6,780 bases of DNA, taken from contig DHIQ01000147.1 of assembly GCA_002403895.1 (NCBI GenBank), positions 783 through 7,562 on the forward strand, given 5' to 3'. The notes below the pieces were generated by a model. That model did not search any database, was not told where the DNA came from, and saw only the letters and a program-made list of their open reading frames with translations. This stretch comes from Candidatus Neomicrothrix sp. UBA4742. GTDB taxonomy: Bacteria; Actinomycetota; Acidimicrobiia; Acidimicrobiales; Acidimicrobilacustridaceae. Of this stretch, positions 5,464 through 6,780 are shown one piece after another. The position numbers and the translations under genes were made by a program. Positions within the stretch are counted from its first letter, which is position 1; each line of letters starts with the position of its first letter.

Positions 5464-5469
5464 ACGTTA
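5464..5469 (-). promoter_or_regulatory. Putative -10 element of leaderless SDR gene
   Basis: Minus-strand TAACGT ends six bases before the ATG at 5457, the same spacing as at the MBL-fold gene. No strong -35 is seen; TTGGGG is present but 19 bases upstream. Confidence 0.4.
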
Positions 5470-5513
5470 GGTCGAGCGGTCGACGGGTCCCCAAACTGCG
5501 TCCGCGCACCATT

Positions 5514-5530
5514 TCTGACCTGTCGTCAGA
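5514..5530. promoter_or_regulatory. Inverted repeat in divergent SDR/PAS promoter region
   Basis: TCTGAC (5514-5519) and GTCAGA (5525-5530) are perfect inverted arms around a 5-base spacer. The 17-base site lies between the start of the SDR gene and the putative -10 of the PAS gene (TAGCCT, 5560-5565), so a dimeric regulator could control either. The regulator is unknown, and chance cannot be excluded for arms this short. Confidence 0.35.
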
Positions 5531-5645
5531 TTCTTCGGACACGAGGGACCTGCGGCCGCTAGCCTGATCCGCGGAGTAGAGGCCGGGGCATGTCGGCCGC
5601 GTGTCACGCGGACCGTCGGGCATTGGCGGGAAGGCAGGCCAGACC

Positions 5646-6780
5646 GTGCAGGCTGAAAAGCCCGCAGCACAGTCGGGAACCACAGGCGAGTGGGAGGCCG
5701 ACGGCCTCACACCTACCCTGGCGCGCCATCTCGAGGCCCTCACCTCTATGTTCATGGCCGCGCCCGTCGGTGCTGCCTTCTGGTCGATCGACGGTGACCT
5801 GTTGTGGGCCAATCCTGTGCTCCTCGATCTGGTGCAGCTCCCGCCTGACGACGCGCCGCCGGTGCGGTTCGAGACGTTCACCGACCCCGCGGAGGGAATG
5901 ACCCTCAAGACGCACTTGGGCGAGGTGCTGAGCGGGCGCCGCAACTACCTGGAGTGCGACTTCCGCTGTCGGAGGCCCGACGGCGAGGGCCACTGGGTCC
6001 GCACCATGGTGACCCCGGTCTACGGTCCCCAGGGGCGGCCCGACTACCTGCTGTCGCAGGTGTTCGACTTCGCCAATCCCCGCACCCGCCAGGCCACGGC
6101 TCATCGTCTCGTCAACGAGACCCCAGTGCTGCTGTGGCTGACCGATCGCCAGGGCATTCCTCGCATCGGCAACCGGGCCAGCTTCGATTTCCTGGGCATC
6201 GCTCCGGACGATCCTGATCTGCAACGCAGCGTGTTCAGGACGTTCCATCCCGAGGACTTCGCCCAGATCGGCGAGGACCTGGCCAGCTCGATCCGCGACC
6301 GTGCCCCGTTTGAGTTCACGGCCCGCCTCGCCCGGCGCGACGGTCAGTACCGCTGGCTCCACCATCGGGCCATGCCCTTCTTCGATGCCGACGGGGAGTA
6401 CGAGGGCTACGCCGGGGCCAGCCTCGATGTGACCGAAGCCGAGGAGTTGCGCATCGAGCTCGACAATGTCCGCGAGCTGTTCCGCACTGTCACCGAGGCC
6501 GGCCCGATCGCCGTGCTGCGCACCGATCCCGACGGCAACATCGTCTACGCCAACGGCGGCTGGCCGGAATTCCTCGAAGGTGAGGACGAGCTGGTCGGGT
6601 TGAAGTGGCAATCGGAGCTGCTGCCCGAGCACGTCGACGAGATCCTCACCCGAGGCCTGGCCGCCATCGAGTCACGTGAGCCCTTCACCGTGCGGGTTCG
6701 CACCCGCGATGTCGAGCCCGACATCGATGACCTCAGCGGCTACGTGGGCTCGGCGTGGGCCGAGATCCGGGTGGCCCCAG
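5646..6780 (+). CDS. Multi-PAS sensor protein, C-terminus beyond window
   Basis: The frame is open from a TAG at 5577 to the window end, and 378 residues are visible from the GTG at 5646. A GTG at 5601 is an in-frame alternative; 5646 is preferred for AGG at seven bases. There are three PAS domains. PAS-1 (about 35-143) has W54-A-N56 and a PAC-like half with RRPDGEGHWVRT (109-120). PAS-2 (about 150-264) has N176, FHPEDF (200-205), then RRDGQYRWLHHRAMPFFD (230-247) and SLDVTEAEE (259-267). A short helical linker (264-279) leads to PAS-3 (280 to the edge), with TDPDGNIVYAN (293-303). Each PAS keeps the usual Asn in its early strand. No membrane segment is seen, so it senses in the cytoplasm. 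The output domain (GGDEF, EAL, histidine kinase or phosphatase) is not in the window and should not be guessed. The minus-strand frame over this region is only a shadow. Confidence 0.88.
   Translation, partial: MQAEKPAAQSGTTGEWEADGLTPTLARHLEALTSMFMAAPVGAAFWSIDGDLLWANPVLLDLVQLPPDDAPPVRFETFTDPAEGMTLKTHLGEVLSGRRNYLECDFRCRRPDGEGHWVRTMVTPVYGPQGRPDYLLSQVFDFANPRTRQATAHRLVNETPVLLWLTDRQGIPRIGNRASFDFLGIAPDDPDLQRSVFRTFHPEDFAQIGEDLASSIRDRAPFEFTARLARRDGQYRWLHHRAMPFFDADGEYEGYAGASLDVTEAEELRIELDNVRELFRTVTEAGPIAVLRTDPDGNIVYANGGWPEFLEGEDELVGLKWQSELLPEHVDEILTRGLAAIESREPFTVRVRTRDVEPDIDDLSGYVGSAWAEIRVAP

Noticed and set aside
5604..6632. Long minus-strand frame (342 codons) across the PAS gene
   Set aside because: The plus strand carries three PAS domains with conserved residues; the antisense frame is a composition effect.
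1..6780. Mobile element, CRISPR array, tRNA or rRNA
   Set aside because: No transposase, no spaced direct repeats, no cloverleaf and no rRNA core sequence were recognised, and base composition is even apart from small promoter islands.

Overview
The window is a GC-rich, gene-dense stretch of bacterial chromosome. GTG starts are common and several genes have little or no ribosome binding site, but a TAnnnT hexamer 6-8 bases before the start codon, which is the leaderless style of Actinobacteria. Gene content (a PaaI-like thioesterase, an MBL-fold protein, two SDR enzymes, a DEAD-box helicase with a long Arg/Gly/Ser tail, a multi-PAS sensor) would suit an Acidimicrobiia-type actinobacterium. 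That placement is an inference from style, not from a marker gene.

Layout. (1) 10-840, minus: an MBL-fold protein of the SoxH/cyclase type in which almost every metal ligand is replaced. It diverges, across only 33 bases, from (2) 874-1305, plus: a hotdog-fold thioesterase-like protein. That gene converges on (3) 1302-2204, minus: an extended-SDR NAD-dependent epimerase/dehydratase, and both stop codons lie in one CTAG. (4) 2205-2495 is a divergent regulatory region. It holds two inverted repeats, an extended -10 promoter and a leader of about 160 bases that can form several stems. (5) 2496-4232, plus: an intact DEAD-box RNA helicase with a disordered basic tail. (6) 4234-4404, minus: a probable small unannotated ORF (56 aa), tail to tail with the helicase. 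(7) 4423-4659, plus: a 78-aa basic protein with one C-terminal membrane segment. (8) 4661-4685: a hairpin between convergent genes. (9) 4690-5457, minus: an RhlG/FabG-like SDR reductase. (10) 5646 to the window end, plus: a sensor protein with at least three PAS domains, cut by the window edge.

How the genes fit together. Orientation alternates almost gene by gene, so most genes look monocistronic and there is no long operon. The thioesterase, the RhlG-like reductase and perhaps the degenerate MBL protein fit acyl-CoA/lipid metabolism. The helicase is an RNA-remodelling enzyme with its own probably regulated leader, and the PAS protein is an intracellular signalling input. I see no mobile element, CRISPR array, tRNA or rRNA. 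The least ordinary items are the ligand-stripped MBL protein, the structured helicase leader and the hidden 56-aa ORF.
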